The notes beneath the pieces were generated by a model that saw only the letters and a list, made by a program, of their open reading frames with translations, ran no database searches and was not told where the DNA came from. A DNA stretch of 64,000 nt. It comes from Apoda limacodes. Lineage: Eukaryota; Arthropoda; Insecta; Lepidoptera; Limacodidae. Positions 25,216-35,095 of this stretch are shown here, in pieces. The position numbers and the translations under genes are program-made. Numbering within the stretch: position 1 is the stretch's first letter; each line of letters begins with the position of its first letter. The stretch spans positions 14,278,001 through 14,342,000 of the forward strand of contig OX291555.1 in NCBI GenBank assembly GCA_946406115.1, in the 5' to 3' direction.

Positions 25216-26310
25216 ATTATAATGAAAGTTTTCGAAGACGTGATGAAGACAAGGACAACACCGACTCTTAGTGATGACATTACTTAAATACCTTAAACTT
25301 ACATATTACAGTTTTTTCTTACATAGGTATTTGTCGGAAAAATAAACATATATGCAAACAAAATGAAATAATTATCACTATACAGAAATCGCTGCAATAT
25401 CCGTTTATCGCCCCGCTTACACTGGTACTCCACAATGCAAAGCTGTAGAAAAATATACAAGCTTTATATTTATGGTTCGCCCCAGTTTCGTACCTGCTCG
25501 CTACTCACATATTGTTCGGTATTTTTCCTTAATGATCTTCTGTTCAATTTCATGATTATTCCGATTGACTTTCTACACCTTTATTAAACTACAGTTATAT
25601 ACCTACTATATAAACATATATTTATACCTTATTATACTTTTATAAAAGGTCATATAAATTCGCAGGGTGTATGTTTAGGCATATATCAATGACTTTCTTC
25701 ATATACAAAAATAAAATTTAAAAATCAATTGATAATTTCATAATATATAATATTTCACTCCGATGTATGGATGTTCATGGAAACATGAGCTCCGTTGTCA
25801 TTTATAATGGTAACGTACAAAAAGCATTAATAGGTTACAGACAAACTAATACAATATGCTATTTAGCATTAGTATTAAGCACCCAATATCTTATTCATAA
25901 AACAGTACTGACTTTTATAAATATACAATAATATAAAAATAAATATAAATACCGGTTCGGAAGAATGATGATGATATATGACAAATTGATCGCAATTTGA
26001 GTGATTAATTGGTGATGATGTGATGAGCCTCATTTCACTTTAGTTCTGGGTGACAAGTAGAGAGCTCATCAGCAAAACACTGCTTCTCAGCCTACAATGT
26101 TCTGTATTAAGGTTAGAATGTCAATTAGGTCGTAAATCCCCAGCTTTAGAGAGAGCAGCATACAGGAGTATAGAAGAAGAGTATAGTAGAAGAAGAAACA
26201 ATATAAGTACCATATTTTACCAGCTTTTGACAAATGATAAAAAGAGCCTGACTCTATTTATAATTGCACATTTCCTGAGTAAAATGAGATACTCGTAGCA
26301 TCGACTATTG

Positions 26311-26320
26311 AAAAGGATAT
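26311..26320 (-). promoter_or_regulatory. sm: U12-type 5' splice site
   Basis: Minus-strand ATATCCTTTT follows the last exon A base directly. The minor-class donor consensus is [AG]TATCCTTT, so this is a full match of the AT-AC subtype. Read through, it gives Tyr-Pro-Phe-Gln and then a TAG stop at 26308-26306, so an unspliced transcript terminates within five codons of the exon. Confidence 0.92.
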
Positions 26321-26406
26321 TCGACCATCGCTTGGACACCGTTCTTCTTGAACACCACGATCCTTTGCACCTGGCCATGTGGGGAGCTGATAGTGTGAAT
26401 CACGTC
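26321..26406 (-). CDS. sm: hnRNP L / smooth exon A (first half of RRM2)
   Basis: Internal coding exon of an hnRNP L-type RNA-binding protein (nuclear splicing and mRNA-processing regulator with four RRMs; fly ortholog smooth). Read on the minus strand from 26406 it gives DVIHTISSPHGQVQRIVVFK followed by KNGVQAMV and two bases (GA) of a Glu codon. The motif KNGVQAMVE is the RNP1-like beta-3 strand of RRM2 in this family. The exon is 86 bp: acceptor phase 0, donor phase 2. The acceptor is an ordinary pyrimidine-rich gtttgttctag. The 3' side has no GT donor; it runs straight into ATATCCTTTT, a U12-type AT-AC donor. The frame rejoins exon B exactly (GA+G = Glu, then Phe). A retrocopy is excluded because introns lie on both sides. 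The exon for the preceding RRM2 part (usually a VLLFTI-like strand) was not found in the window. Confidence 0.93.
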
Positions 26407-26486
26407 CTAGAACAAACAAACAAAACATTATATTATAAATAATAAACATGCTTTTACCTAAATATAAAATAATCAATAAAAGTTTT

Positions 26487-26580
26487 TTGGACATTACAAA
26501 CTGCGTCTTCTGGTCCTGATGTAAGCAAAACTTGTACTATGGATACCAGACAACGGATACAAAACATACATTTTATACAT
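26487..26580 (-). mobile_element. SINE 3' fragment next to exon A
   Basis: Plus-strand CTTGTACTATGGATACCAGACAACGGATAC is the reverse complement of the 3' body of the SINE at 53355-53590 (ATCCGTTGTCTGGTATCC..). It lies about 80 bp upstream of the exon A acceptor in gene sense and in the same orientation as the gene. Confidence 0.6.
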
Positions 26581-26689
26581 CCAGACTGAAGGCAAACACA
26601 AATGTTCATTACATAAATATCCTAAATGAAGATCTTGAGAAGATCTGTGATAGATCAGTAAAAAAAAGTAGGTAAGGTCAATAGTTTAG

Positions 26690-27118
26690 GAAATATAGGT
26701 AGCCATTCTAAAGGTATGGAATAAAAATTGACAATTTGAGTGCAAAAGCCTGTACTCAATTGAACTTGGTTAAAAAGCTTAGGTATTTATATTTCGTATT
26801 AAACCCACAGTGCGCTAATCCTACACACACTTGACGTTTTTAACTACAACTACTTCTATCCTTTTAAAAGCAGTTAAAAAGGAATGATATTTTGTTTATT
26901 ATAAAACCCTCATTGCGTTAATCTGATTCAACGTTGTTTTAAGTACGAAAACCTCATTTGAGAACCTCCTTTTTTAAAGTCGATTAAAAAGCATTAATAT
27001 AATTATGTAGTTGTACGAAGTAATAACCATTTAGTTGGTCCTCTGGGAAAAAAACTTCCGTTCGAACAACCAGTTGGACATATTAGTTGGACCAACGGGA
27101 AAAACTCAATTTATAAGA
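26690..27118 (+). repeat. Dispersed repeat, copy 2 (pairs with 16410-16880)
   Basis: See 16410-16880. This copy lies upstream of exon A, so the pair brackets hnRNP L exons A and B as direct repeats about 10 kb apart. Confidence 0.7.
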
Positions 27119-27994
27119 TTTATATATATAAGATTTATCAATATTTTTCTCCAGAAACACTTTGTTTCTAAGTAAATCACGACTTGAAATAAAAATGGCA
27201 CTGCTTTCGACGTTTTATAAAGCTTAGGGTGTATGAATTCAACTTCATTGTTCCCTTCGGGGGAAGAGCATGTCATCTCTGACGTTGTTGGACGTGCTGC
27301 GTGTTTATTGCGTGTCCACTTTGTTACCTATGTATACACTATGTATACATGTTATTTTATGTTACTTAGCGTAATGGTAACAGAATATATCTATACTCCC
27401 TGACCCACTAAATCCGAAATAAATCTTAAGAAATTCGTTCGGTAGCAAGCACCGCACGGGCAACTTTTCTTGGGATTTTTTTTTTATAATTGAGAATTTA
27501 TACATTAAGATTATTATTGGGTCTATGAAATTATCAGTTTTTTAGCGATAGAAAATACACTGCTACCCAGATTTGCACCAAGCCTTAAAATGTCAAGTTG
27601 ACAACTAGAATGCACGTCATATAGTTTTGCACGTATTGAAATGCGGGGCGAGAATTCTATTGTTTTGTTAATCTCATTCACAGAATGACAATCTAGAAGA
27701 AGAGACCGGTAGAGGATCGTCTAAATAATCAAAATGATAAAACTTGAAATCACATTTTCACATAACTCTGTTTTTTCCTGTACTAATACTTATTAAATTA
27801 AAATGGGGAAGGAATTACCCACCAATCTGTGGGTTACGGAGTTCTGCGGTAACAAACATTAGAAAAAAAAACGGATTGCACTCCGGGAGTGCCGGCAAAA
27901 GTGAAAACATACAACCTGGATATAACATTTTAACGTGTGTAATCCGCACTTTCATCTTTTCATCAACCAAATTTCCTCTTACTTTTTATTCGTC

Positions 27995-28440
27995 CTATAG
28001 AGTTTAAAATTTTTTTACCCATCATAAAAAAGTGCACAACGCCGTTAAACAAGTTTTCACTTCGAAATCAATTTTCTTATTTTTTTATGTTGCCAATCAT
28101 CCTATTATGGCGTGGAATTATGTTTCCGTCTAACGATATAAACTTATAAATAATAATGTCTGTTTATTTACTTGTATGACGTAGTATATTTGACATATCA
28201 ATCTGTCATAGAATTAAGATCCCATATCCAACCTAGGGTACTACTACTCATAATCGCCATATACTAAAAATAAAAACTAACCTAATGTAAAAAAAAGGTC
28301 ACGTGTCCTGACGCGAGTTCCGTCTCACGAATTTTCGATCAGGACCCGTGACCTGACGCGAGTTTAAACATTTTTTACCCATCACAAAAAAAAATGCTCA
28401 ACGCCGCTAAAGAAGTTTTCACTTAAAGAAAAACAGTTTT
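27995..28440 (+). repeat. Paired GAGTTTAAA..TTTTTTACCCATCA repeat modules
   Basis: 28000-28075 and 28363-28432 share TTTAAAATTTTTTTACCCATCA / TTTAAACATTTTTTACCCATCA, AACGCCGTTAAACAAGTTTTCAC and neighbours. The second is preceded by two copies of the GTGTCCTGACGCGAGTT / GTGACCTGACGCGAGTT motif (28304-28362). Known in style from Lepidoptera; class unknown. Confidence 0.6.
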
Positions 28441-28712
28441 TTAGCGATAAAACCAAACCACTGGACCGGTTTAGCTCAAAATCATTTCAGATCTAAGTCA
28501 TAACGTGGCGTATCGATTGATCGGTCACGAAACAATATGCTCCATTGGTTCTTGAGATATCGAGGAGTAAAAAAAGTTAACCTACATACACACATACACA
28601 TCACTCTTAAAATGATGGCAAACGATTCTCCAGGTCTCAAAACGTAAAAAAAACGCAAATTTAGCGATTTCGATCCTCGGACCAAATATACTTCCCTTAA
28701 GAGAAGTTGATT
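28440..28712 (-). mobile_element. MITE-like element, inverted copy of 8355-8836
   Basis: The reverse complement contains ACTTCTCTTAAGGGAAG at the end, GGTCCGAGGATCGAAATCGC, a short CA/TG run (28590-28602) and ACCGATCAATCGATACGCC, collinear with 8355-8640. Confidence 0.6.
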
Positions 28713-29373
28713 ATTATAGAACAAAATATAATTGTTTTTATTAGTATGTCAAGATGCCTGATTCTTTGTCCTGAGGATGTTTTGTGTTGGGGCAAAACAA
28801 GTATATACAAATTAAATTACTCAGAAGAATTATTTTAGCGCACTTATTAGAAGTATGCATTGGGCTCTGCCCGCACTTAGCTGTGAGTCGTGTGTCAAGG
28901 TAATATCACGCAAACAAACCACTTGTTGGAATTGAACATCTCCCTACACACCCTCCTGCCTCCTTCGCGTAACATTTGCATCCAACGTCGGGATGTTTTT
29001 ATTAAAACTGCTGGAGTAAACGTTTTATGAACGAAAAACAAATAAAATACATTTTGCTGAGAAAATGGTAGTTTTATACTAACTAAAAATATGTTTTAAC
29101 TTAAAATAACGAAAAAAATACTAAGTTTGTATGTTTAAAATTATTATATTTCCTAAATAAGTATCTAATTATGTCGAATTCAATGTGAAAGGGTTTTTTT
29201 TTGGTAATTCATCCCTGTTTCGAGGTCAATTGCGAGGTATTGTAAACGAAATTTTAATTGTATCTTAGTTATTTATAAACAAGGTCAACCAGAAACCAGT
29301 AAATGTTTTATAATGTTATTGCTTAAAGTGGCCGTTTTGAGCAGAAACGCTATCAACAACTCACAGATACATT

Positions 29374-31140
29374 GCCGGGAACTTCTGCCAGTCGTCGTTA
29401 CCACCACTGCGAAAGACCGATGGTGACTTGGCCCATAGTGCTAAAGAGAAAGCCGATCTACTGGGCAGTCTCTTTGCCTCGAACTCGAATATGAACGATG
29501 AAGGCGCTGTACCACCTACTATACCGTGGTGCGGTAAGTCCATGCCGGAAATCTCCATAACGCAGCGGGAGGTCAGGCGGGCGTTGCTTTCTCTAGACGT
29601 TCATAAGTCGAGTGGGCCAGACGGTATACCAGCAGTGGTGCTTAAGCAGTGTGCTCCTGAGTTATGTCCTGTACTCACGCGCCTCTTCGCGCTTTCCTAC
29701 CACACTAGGCAATTTCCGTCTACATGGAAGACTGCGAATGTGCACCCGGTGCCCAAAAAGGGCGATAGATCAGATCCATCGAATTACAGGCCTATCGCTA
29801 TTACCTCTCTCCTCTCTAAGGTGATGGAGCGTGTGATCAACACACAGCTTCTAAGATACCTAGAAGTACACGATCTGGTCAGTGACCGTCAATATGGCTT
29901 TCGCCACGGTCGCTCGACTGGTGACCTTCTAGTGTATCTCACACACCGATGGGCACTAGCCATTGAGAGTCAGGGGGAGGCATTGGCATGTAGTCTGGAC
30001 ATAGCGAAGGCGTTCGATCGGGTCTGGCACCGCGGTCTTCTATCGAAGTTGCCATCTTACGGAGTGCCCGAGGGTTTGTGCAAATGGGTGGCTAGCTTTT
30101 TGTCCGGCAGACGCATACGAACTGTAGTTGACGGTAGTTGCTCTGATAGCATGGACATTAATGCTGGTGTCCCGCAAGGCTCTGTGCTGTCTCCTACGCT
30201 GTTTCTACTGCATATCAATGACATATTGGACATCAACAACATACATTGCTATGCAGATGACAGTACTGGAGACACTTTTTACACGGGTCGTGCAAACATC
30301 CCTCGTTCCGTTGTGGAGGAAAACCGCGGAGAACTTGTGTCTCAAATCGAGACCACACTGTCCCAGGTCTCTGACTGGGGACGGGTAAACTTGGTCCGAT
30401 TCAACCCTACAAAGACACAATTGTGCGCGTTCACCGCTAAGAAAACTCCATTCACTGTGGTCCCACAATTCCAGAACACTCCCCTCTCCATCTCCAAGAG
30501 CATTGGGATCCTTGGTGTCGACATCTCCAGCGATGTTCAGTTCCGAGATCATTTACAAGATAAGGTAAAGCTGGCGTCCAAAAAACTTGGTGTACTCAAC
30601 AGAGCGAAGCAGTACTTCACGTCGGGGCAAAGGTTGTTACTTTACAAGTCGCAAGTTCGGCCCCATATGGAGTACTGCTGCCATCTCTGGGCAGGTGCAC
30701 CCGGATACCAGCTTGACCCTTTTGACTCGGTTCAACGACGGGCTGTGAGAATTGTCGACGATCCCAAACTCACTTGCGGTATCGAGCCCTTAAGTCTGAG
30801 GAGAGACTTTGCCTCACTGTGTGTGTTCTACCGCTTGTACAATGGGTTGTGTTCTGAGGAATTGTTCGAAATGATGCCCACGGCTACTTTCTACCATCGC
30901 ACCGCTCGCCATCGGCAGGGAATTCATTCTCACACTTTAGAACCTAAATGGTCGCGTACAGTGCGGTTTCAGAGAAACTTCCTCCCGCGAACGCTTAAGT
31001 TGTGGAATGAGCTCCCTGCCAAGGTTTTCTGCAAGGACTACAGTATGGAGTTCTTCAAGAAAGAAGTTATTAGATTTCTGAAGGGTCGGCAACGCGCAAG
31101 TGATACCCCTGGTGTTGCAAGCGTCCATAGGCTACGGTGA
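29374..31140 (+). CDS. Non-LTR retrotransposon reverse transcriptase (N-terminally truncated)
   Basis: RNA-directed DNA polymerase that copies the element's RNA at a nicked target. The frame is open without a start codon from 29341; TTG at 29428 is not a real start, and coding homology (SLPPLRK.DG.LAHSAKEK) already begins before it. Counting from 29428: SSGPDGIPAVVLKQ (61-74), NYRPIAITSLLSKVMERVI (119-137), QYGFRHGRSTGDLL (155-168), SLDIAKAFDRVWH (189-201; catalytic Asp 191), AGVPQGSVLSPTLFLLHIND (246-265), and the catalytic YADD (275-278). A C-terminal region with RPHMEYCCHLWAG and LWNELPAKVF ends at TGA 31138-31140. RT blocks are complete, with no stop or frameshift. The missing apurinic-like endonuclease makes it non-autonomous. 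It belongs to the Jockey/CR1 group; exact clade unresolved. Confidence 0.92.
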   Translation, partial: AGNFCQSSLPPLRKTDGDLAHSAKEKADLLGSLFASNSNMNDEGAVPPTIPWCGKSMPEISITQREVRRALLSLDVHKSSGPDGIPAVVLKQCAPELCPVLTRLFALSYHTRQFPSTWKTANVHPVPKKGDRSDPSNYRPIAITSLLSKVMERVINTQLLRYLEVHDLVSDRQYGFRHGRSTGDLLVYLTHRWALAIESQGEALACSLDIAKAFDRVWHRGLLSKLPSYGVPEGLCKWVASFLSGRRIRTVVDGSCSDSMDINAGVPQGSVLSPTLFLLHINDILDINNIHCYADDSTGDTFYTGRANIPRSVVEENRGELVSQIETTLSQVSDWGRVNLVRFNPTKTQLCAFTAKKTPFTVVPQFQNTPLSISKSIGILGVDISSDVQFRDHLQDKVKLASKKLGVLNRAKQYFTSGQRLLLYKSQVRPHMEYCCHLWAGAPGYQLDPFDSVQRRAVRIVDDPKLTCGIEPLSLRRDFASLCVFYRLYNGLCSEELFEMMPTATFYHRTARHRQGIHSHTLEPKWSRTVRFQRNFLPRTLKLWNELPAKVFCKDYSMEFFKKEVIRFLKGRQRASDTPGVASVHRLR

Positions 31141-31186
31141 CCGCTTACCATCAGGCGGGCCGTAAGCTTGTTTGCCACCTTAGTGG

Positions 31187-31188
<2 letters not shown>

Positions 31189-31243
<55 letters not shown>
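31189..31243 (+). repeat. Poly-A tract of the LINE
   Basis: About 55 uninterrupted A residues directly after GGTATA, the 3' end of the LINE UTR. Confidence 0.95.
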
Positions 31244-31244
<1 letters not shown>

Positions 31245-31302
31245 ATTCCAGATACACTACATAAAGTTCTAAAAATAGCTTATACTTAATTTTAAAATAT
31301 TA

Positions 31303-31388
31303 AAACGGGATTAAACGCGTCATTATTTGGCAAAATACCTTTTTCCCGACTGGGCCAAATAACGACGCGTTTAATCAAGTTTTACTAT
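31303..31388. repeat. GATTAAACGCGTC inverted repeat
   Basis: GGGATTAAACGCGTCATTATTTGGC (left) mirrors GCCAAATAACGACGCGTTTAATC (right) around a short centre with TTTTTCCCGACTGG. The style of a small foldback repeat common in Lepidoptera. It sits just behind the LINE poly-A. Confidence 0.7.
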
Positions 31389-31879
31389 TTTAAATTAGTA
31401 AAGGAACGCGTAAATTTAAAAACTTATATTGCTAGCTTATGCCTAGTTAAAAAAAATTGATTTTTCACATTTTTGAAAATATGTTTTGTAAAAAAAGTAA
31501 TGAAGAATATCTTATGGCGGCGCTAGTTAGGCAGGTACTGCGCTTTAAGCTTAGCTTAATAAGATAGAGATACATTATAAGAGTATTTATTCGTTTCTAC
31601 TTGCAATATAAAAATTGTTTCTTTGAAGCGCTTCTCAGTACATTTTGCGACAGAGTATTTTGCTCAATGCAATTTGAACGCGAGCGACACAATTGTCTAG
31701 ATGCAATTGTGTGCAATCTCGTAGCCGTGTCGTAGCGCTGCTGGGCGGGGAGGTAGCAATCTCGTAGCACTCGTAGTCAACTCGTAGCGCGGGGCGTTGA
31801 AGATGCCGTTATTATTAACACGGTCCTCAAATAGTGGAAATAAGTTTGCTGTAGCCAGTGATACGTGGAGATTAGATTT

Positions 31880-31935
31880 TGAAAAGGTCGGCAACTCGTT
31901 TGTAATGCCCCTAGTGTTACAAACATCCATTAGTC
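31880..31935 (+). mobile_element. Short LINE tail remnant
   Basis: AAAGGTCGGCAACTCGTTTG..GCCCCTAGTGTTACAAACATCCAT matches the C-terminal codons (..KGRQRASDTPGVASVH..) of the 29372-31243 LINE. Confidence 0.6.
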
Positions 31936-32906
31936 CATTGAAATGTTACAATTTAAGGACCGAATATTGCATTTGTTAGAGGACGCAATTTTATTTTTGG
32001 GACATGTGTGGGGGTTCAGTAGAAGCTTAACCTCAAGTTTGAGTTTGAGGGTGGCCCTTGTCAACCGGCTGCCATCTTGGAAAAAGGGATGAAATCACTT
32101 TTTTGCGATATCTCGGAAACTATGCGTCTTACAAAAAATTCGTGAAGACATAATTTGTAGCAAATTATTGTGCATACAGATATGTTTATATAACTTTTTG
32201 CCCTTAATAAAAAATTAAAGAAGTTATAAGCAAAAAAGTGATTTTTTATAAAAATTTTCTTTTTTGCTCTATAACTTTTTTTATACACTTTACAAATAAA
32301 ATATCTTGTAGATGATCATTTGAGGAAAATTTTTCTCTGTATTTTTTTTAATTTCATTCATTTAAAACGCTGTTACAGTACTCCAAAGTTGACCGGGTTC
32401 GTCAATCTCATGAGAGAAATATATTCTTAAACATTTTCTGTTAAATTTGTACAACTTTACTTATCCATTCCTAACTCTTTTCCCTGCCACCTATGAGGTA
32501 GAGTCTGTAGGCGCGTTTTTTTACGTGACATCCTGAATTAGCTGGTGGTACCGCGCTATTCTTGAGTGAGAAAGTCGATCCATCTTTGCTCACTCTTGTT
32601 GGCGAACGTTTTGTCATAGCTTTATACGGCGGTAATAAAGACGACTCACTAGGCGGCTTTCGATACGTTACGATTACGATTAATTTACTTTACGTAATGT
32701 GCTACTTATCATTAAATGGAAATGGAAAACAATAATAATTTTACTTTATTCGTTAATTTCAAGGATAATAACGCCAACTCGTTAGAAAGTAAACAACAGA
32801 AATTCGTTGTAACGCAATGAATATGGAAATGTAGAGAGTAATTCAAATGTTTTACTTTCTAACTATATTTAGTTAGGTTTCATCCGTGAAAAAACAATAC
32901 GAGAAA

Positions 32907-33209
32907 ATAAGCCAATAGGTCACTCAAAAGTAAAAAATAAAAGCTTTTTAACAAAAACAACAACTGAATTCAAAAAGGTAAAAAAGTAAAAAAATATTTC
33001 AAAAAATATGATCAAAATTACAGTTTGAAGTTAATGTCTATCTCTCTTACAGTCTATAACACACTTTACTTGCATAACACCAACTTTAAACTGTAATTTA
33101 GATCAGATTTTTTGAATACCTAATTATTTCTACCTTTTAAGTGCATCTTTTTAAAGTCTGCTAAATAGTTTATATTTTTTACTTTTAAGTGACCTATTTA
33201 TTGGCTTAT
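32907..33209. mobile_element. Foldback/MITE element, GGTCACT termini
   Basis: The outer inverted repeat 32907-32945 (AAGCCAATAGGTCACTCAAAAG) pairs with 33166-33209 (..CTTTTAAGTGACCTATTTATTGGCTT). A second inner pair flanks the centre: ACAGTTTGAAGTTAATGTC / CACCAACTTTAAACTGT. Related to 57998-58275. Confidence 0.7.
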
Positions 33210-33859
33210 TTACTTGCACAATAAAGAAATACCCAAATCGCTTCAAATGTGCCTATTAAAATTTAAAGTGTTCCTCGATTTCTTCAGGACCCCATCATTA
33301 TATCCTGACCTGATGACCATGGGACCGCATGGGAAGTATACCCTAAGACGACTGGACTCATTACTAAATGAAAAAACAGGGTCGTTACTCTACTGTTGTA
33401 TTTTCTTATAATCGACTTTTTATACACACACACCGTTACTTTTTTTACACGAAACGGATGTGCCACATTTCCGCGGGGTCAGTTCACATTTCGAATGCGC
33501 TGGAATCCGCCGTGAGAACGCGCCCTTAGCACTTTCACTTTCCTGTTAAAACTCAATATAACAAATCTAGTGCTATTAGATCAAGGTATCCAGTTTTGTG
33601 AGGGAAACGGTATTCGAACCCGCACTGCATTGAAGTAATTTACGTCGCCATCCACAAATAATATGTTTTCATTTTCTCAAACATCGAGCGTTTTTCGCTT
33701 TCTTCTCTCTGTTTTATAATAATTCAATTTTATACCGGCCAGTGCTTACACCATGTAGAGTTTTGTATTCAAGCAGTATACGTATCAAAAATCAAATTAT
33801 AGTCTAGGTGCTGCAAATCTAAAATTCTAATCATTCTAATAGTACAAGGGCCAGAAAAA

Positions 33860-34035
33860 AGTAAATCAACAATAGTATAGAAAAAACCTACTCGCTACAA
33901 TATAATCGTTTCAAACGAAAAAAAGAATTATCCGAATCGGTCAAGGCGTCGTCGTGTAATCGGGGAACATACATAAATACATAATTCCAACAAATTGAGA
34001 ACCTTCTCCTTTTTTAAAGTCGGTTAAAAATAGGC
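33860..34035 (+). repeat. TTGAGAACCT..AAAGTCGGTTAAAAA repeat end
   Basis: Shares with 58420-58575 the string of motifs GAAT-CGGTCaAGGCGTC, CGGGGAACATACATAA and TTGAGAACCTTCTCCTTTTT. Both follow, at a distance, the GGTCACT foldback element, so the two modules may form one repeat unit. Confidence 0.65.
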
Positions 34036-34271
34036 AAAAAAAGAAAGAAAACTCAACGTATTATGTTATGTCTATCAACTAATTATGTAATCAACTAAAA
34101 TGTAATTATGTAATAAAGTATTTTACAGCTAACCACATTACTTGTTCATTTTATCGGACAAAAAATAAAAATATACATGCTTAGCGAATATCTAAGTCAG
34201 TTTGCTATAAATAAACACCAACATAGCCTAAATCCAGTCTGAGCAAAACAAAAAAGTCTAATTATTAATGA

Positions 34272-34680
34272 CTAGCTTCTGCCAGCGGCTTCGCCCGCGC
34301 TAAATTTGGTTATCGGCGTAGGTTCTTACGGCAACTCCTCAATTATAGAAAAAAAAAACTATCAAATATTTCCTCCTTACTGGCATAATACATTCGTGTC
34401 TGTGAAACCATTAAAATACCCAACCAATCTGTCAAGCCGTTTAGAAGTTATGTGAGAAAGATAAGTACGGAATGACAATTCTTACTACTCGTTGTCCTAT
34501 TACCCGTTTTCCCGTAGGAATGAAGAATTTTCCCGCGGAAAAAAGTAGCCTATGTTCATCAGGGATAATGTCGGCTTCTAATGTTAAAGAATTTTTTAAA
34601 TCAGTCTAGTAGTTTCGGAGCCTATTCAATACAAACATACTTACATACAAATCTTTCCTCTTTATAATATTAAGTATAGA
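34272..34680 (-). mobile_element. Helitron-like element with intact ends
   Basis: Plus strand begins CTAGCTTCTGCCAGCGGCTT followed by CGCCCGCGC (3' end: CTAG plus hairpin GCGGGCGAAGCCGC) and ends TTATAATATTAAGTATAGA (5' TC on the minus strand). Flanked by A and T. The best preserved copy of the family here, 409 bp, no coding capacity. Confidence 0.75.
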
Positions 34681-34994
34681 TTTATCACCCAAATACGCTA
34701 ATAAACTTTAACATACGTACGTGATACCTTTTTAAAGAATCACTGCCCAAAACATGCTACATACATTAGAAGACTAATTCCAGAAGGGTCAATTAGGCAG
34801 TAATTTACGACCAATAATGGACTCACGAATGTCCTTTGTTGCCGGTATCGATAATGGTCTAAGATAGCGAATTGGGTTTAGGGGAAATTGTTCGAACTAC
34901 TATTTATTTTATATTACAGTGGGTGGCCTGGTTCATTAGTTTAGTTTTATTCATACGGACAAACAAAATGTGATACAAATATAAAAAAAAAATT

Positions 34995-35095
34995 TGCATA
35001 TCATACACAGCGCCGACTGGTCCTAAACTAAGCAAAGCTTGTGCTATGGATACTAGACAAAGGATACAAATACATTTATATCCTTTTTTTGTAAA
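34995..35095 (-). mobile_element. SINE 3' fragment
   Basis: Plus-strand AGCGCCGACTGGTCC..AAGCTTGTGCTATGGATACTAGACAAAGGATAC is the reverse complement of the 3' body of the SINE at 53355-53590. Confidence 0.6.

Larger units (their letters stand above)
19930..26320 (-). other. sm: U12-type AT-AC intron of the hnRNP L gene (6,391 bp)
   Basis: The intron runs from 26320 to 19930 on the minus strand. It starts ATATCCTTTT and ends ..CCTTAACTAGAGACCATAC. Those are the donor, branch site and AC terminus expected for removal by the minor (U11/U12, U4atac/U6atac) spliceosome. It splits RRM2 between its third strand and second helix in phase 2. The interior holds a LINE 3' tail (20045-20265), a tRNA-like SINE head (21705-21790), a Helitron-like element (22002-22292), a GTGCGAGTCGGA-type repeat (24730-24985) and an RTE LINE fragment (25025-25215). 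The rest (about 20.3-21.7, 22.3-24.7 and 25.2-26.3 kb) is AT-rich with nothing I recognise. No alternative in-frame GT-AG pair joining exons A and B was seen. Confidence 0.9.
29372..31243 (+). mobile_element. 5'-truncated Jockey/CR1-type LINE with long poly-A
   Basis: A LINE that lost ORF1 and the endonuclease domain but retains the whole RT and C-terminal region, a short 3' UTR (31141-31188) and an uninterrupted A tract of about 55 nt (31189-31243), suggesting a young insertion. CAGATACA occurs just before the proposed 5' end (29364-29371) and just after the poly-A (31249-31256). It may be part of an imperfect target-site duplication, which sets the 5' boundary tentatively. The element lies antisense to the hnRNP L gene. 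At least ten shorter tails of the same family occur in the window. Confidence 0.88.

Noticed and set aside
19833..26406. Exons A-C as a processed pseudogene of hnRNP L
   Set aside because: The segments are separated by introns with proper splice signals and phases, and no stop lies within any exon. A retrocopy would be intronless.
26258..26494. 78-codon minus-strand frame over exon A
   Set aside because: It is in a different frame from the real exon and runs through the acceptor site; only the hnRNP L frame gives conserved protein.
29361..31128. Several shorter frames on both strands inside the LINE
   Set aside because: Shadows of the RT frame.
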